Below, one piece after another: positions 5,879-7,182 of a DNA stretch of 7,182 nucleotides. Position 1 is the first letter of the stretch; each line of letters opens with the position of its first letter. The stretch spans positions 1 to 7,182 of the forward strand of contig JAGYOV010000048.1 in the NCBI GenBank assembly GCA_018399375.1. Reading direction: 5' to 3'. The notes under the pieces were generated by a model. The model had not been told where the DNA came from. It saw only the letters and a program-made list of their open reading frames with translations, and searched no databases. Made by a program: the position numbers and the translations under genes. This DNA comes from Dehalococcoidia bacterium (lineage in GTDB: Bacteria; Chloroflexota; Dehalococcoidia; GIF9; AB-539-J10).

Positions 5879-6496
5879 ATGAATATAGATCCGGTAGCTA
5901 AAATAGCTCTCATTGCCCTTTATTCGCTGTTTTCAGTTGTTCGAATTGAGCATAACCGCAGAGTGAGAAGGGCCGGTTATAAAACTCTGGTTGCCGAGAA
6001 AAGGCGATATGTGGTGGGGTTGGGCCTATTTATATGCTATGAAGTGTTGACTCTTTTCATTTATATCCTTTCTCCTGAGAGACTAGCCTGGAGTGCATTG
6101 CGCTTTCCAGACTGGTTACGGATAGTGGGAGCTTTCCTTGGTGCACTATCCCTTCTGTGGTTCGTGTGGATCTACAGGGCTCTGGGCAACAATCTATCCG
6201 CTAGAGTTATAATCAAGGACCAGCAGTACCTCGTTACGCATGGGCCTTACCGCTGGGTGCGACATCCAATGTATACAGCGTTTTATCTTCTCCACATAGC
6301 AACTTTCCTGTTAACAGCAAATTGGTTCATTGGAATGACCTGGATATCGGGCCTTACCGCTATTGTTCTTTTCCGGGTTGGTAAGGAAGAGGCCATGCTG
6401 CGGATCAGGTTTGGTGGAAGTTATAGCTCATATATGAAAGATACCGGTTGCTTGTTGCCGCGCATCAATGGATTCAGCGACAGGTTCAGGAAGTAG
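5879..6496 (+). CDS. Isoprenylcysteine carboxyl methyltransferase (ICMT/PEMT)-family membrane protein
   Basis: This 205-residue integral membrane protein has hydrophobic segments at about 4-22, 45-65, 80-100 and 133-166. The C-terminal half carries the family's S-adenosylmethionine-binding signature: LGNNLSARV (102-110), GPYRWVRHPMY (122-132), paired glutamates E170-E171 and FGGSYSSYM (178-186), ending in a LLPR patch. The ATG at 5879 is the first in frame after a TAG at 5873; only a weak GGGA precedes it. In eukaryotes ICMT methylates prenylated cysteine, while bacterial members act on lipids or small molecules or are uncharacterised, so no substrate is assigned. The gene is divergent from the Fur operon and is followed by a flavoprotein gene on the same strand. 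The family call is secure and the function unknown. Confidence 0.88.
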   Translation: MNIDPVAKIALIALYSLFSVVRIEHNRRVRRAGYKTLVAEKRRYVVGLGLFICYEVLTLFIYILSPERLAWSALRFPDWLRIVGAFLGALSLLWFVWIYRALGNNLSARVIIKDQQYLVTHGPYRWVRHPMYTAFYLLHIATFLLTANWFIGMTWISGLTAIVLFRVGKEEAMLRIRFGGSYSSYMKDTGCLLPRINGFSDRFRK

Positions 6497-6563
6497 GTTG
6501 TTCTTGAAAAGCTGTTACAATATATCTTGATTGGGAATATATATCTGATAAAGAAGAGTGGCT

Positions 6564-7157
6564 ATGGGAAAAATTCTGGGCGTTGGAGGCAGTCCCCGCA
6601 AAGGAGGCAATTCGGATATATTGCTGAGATACCTGCTTAAAGGAGCGAGGAGTCAAAATGTTGCTGTAAAGGAGATTCATCTCAGGGATTATCAGTTCCA
6701 ATCCTGCATTGGTTGTGAGCGGTGTCGCAAGGACAAGCGGTGCACGGGTCTTCAAGATGGCATGCAAATCATATACCCGGAGGTAAAGGAGTCGAGTGCT
6801 ATGGTGTTGATATCTCCTATATATAACTACAACATGACAGCATTGATGAAATCGTTCATAGATCGCCTGTATTGTTTCTACAATTTCAGTGATGAGCGCC
6901 CTGGTGCGTGGTCCAGCCAGCTGGGGGGTCAGGGACGGAAAGCAATAATTGCCGTCGTCGGTGAGCAAGCGACCCGTGAAGCGGCGGGGATGGACCTGGC
7001 CATGGCTGCTATGAGAGGACCGATAGAGGCCCTGGGCTATGAAGTTATCGCAGAGCTTCCGGTGCTCGGCATCTTTCATAAAGGGAGAGTTAAAGAGTAT
7101 CCCCAAATCCTCGAGCAGGCGGAATCCCTCGGTATGCAGCTGGCTTCGCTTTTGTGA
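6564..7157 (+). CDS. Iron-sulfur flavoprotein (Isf-like), NADPH-dependent FMN reductase / flavodoxin-fold family
   Basis: This 197-residue flavodoxin-fold protein should bind FMN: GSPRKGGNS (9-17) is the phosphate loop, and SPIYNYNMTALMKSFIDR (84-101) is the conserved second flavin-contact region. After the second strand comes a compact cysteine motif, C48-x2-C51-x2-C54-x5-C60. It matches the CX2CX2CX4-7C signature that ligates a [4Fe-4S] cluster in methanogen iron-sulfur flavoprotein (Isf). Isf-type proteins transfer electrons from ferredoxin and can reduce oxygen or peroxide; the physiological role in bacteria is mostly unassigned. A GTG at 6558 is in frame, but the ATG at 6564 has GAAGAG ending 5 bases before it and gives the normal MGKILGVGGSPR start. 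It lies 67 bases after the methyltransferase gene on the same strand, so co-transcription is possible, though the AT-rich gap could hold its own promoter. Confidence 0.9.
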   Translation: MGKILGVGGSPRKGGNSDILLRYLLKGARSQNVAVKEIHLRDYQFQSCIGCERCRKDKRCTGLQDGMQIIYPEVKESSAMVLISPIYNYNMTALMKSFIDRLYCFYNFSDERPGAWSSQLGGQGRKAIIAVVGEQATREAAGMDLAMAAMRGPIEALGYEVIAELPVLGIFHKGRVKEYPQILEQAESLGMQLASLL

Positions 7158-7182
7158 GGGGAAAATCCGGTTAAACTGGTTG

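Noticed and set aside
6504..6545. Possible promoter (TTGAAA, TATATA) in the gap before the flavoprotein gene
   Set aside because: The hexamers are not at a usable 16-19 base spacing, and alternative pairings match the consensus poorly.
6486..7106. Long minus-strand open frame (206 codons) opposite the flavoprotein gene
   Set aside because: The plus-strand frame has intact flavin and cysteine motifs; the antisense translation is low in recognisable structure and lacks motifs.

Overview
This is a chromosomal window of ordinary bacterial genes from what looks like an anaerobe. Two things point that way: a run of iron-sulfur/flavin electron-transfer subunits of the sulfhydrogenase / Asr / Flx type, and an iron-sulfur flavoprotein with the compact cysteine motif best known from anaerobes. 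The solute-binding protein carries a lipobox, which fits a monoderm or lipoprotein-anchored envelope. A Dehalococcoidia-like Chloroflexota or a deltaproteobacterial/Firmicute-like anaerobe would suit, but taxonomy is a guess. I see no rRNA, tRNA, transposase, integrase, CRISPR array or phage gene.

Region 1 (1-2424, plus strand) is the 3' end of an electron-transfer operon. It holds a truncated double-[4Fe-4S] protein, an AsrA/HydB-like double-[4Fe-4S] protein and an AsrB/HydG/FlxA-like FAD/NAD(P)/[2Fe-2S] reductase. The genes are 4 bases apart and then overlap by ATGA, and the operon closes with a good intrinsic terminator. A pyridine-nucleotide diaphorase wired through several Fe-S clusters is the likely function. 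The catalytic partner (hydrogenase, HdrA/MvhD or other) must lie upstream, outside the window.

Region 2 (2484-5524, minus strand) is a metal-uptake operon read right to left: Fur-family repressor, zinc/manganese-binding lipoprotein, ABC ATPase and ABC permease. The regulator sits first in its own operon. A 15-bp Fur-type 7-1-7 inverted repeat lies between its candidate promoter and its start codon, so autoregulated, metal-responsive control of uptake is the natural reading.

Region 3 (5525-5878) is a 354-bp divergent intergenic region. It carries the Fur-type box, a candidate promoter, a 7-bp inverted repeat around the -35, and a 12-bp perfect palindrome followed by a partial direct repeat.

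Region 4 (5879-7157, plus strand) has an ICMT/PEMT-family membrane methyltransferase followed 67 bases later by an iron-sulfur flavoprotein. Both families are recognisable, but neither substrate is known.

I did not find a clearly new system. The items most worth a second look are the incomplete electron-transfer module, the multi-element regulatory region upstream of the repressor, and the methyltransferase/flavoprotein pair.
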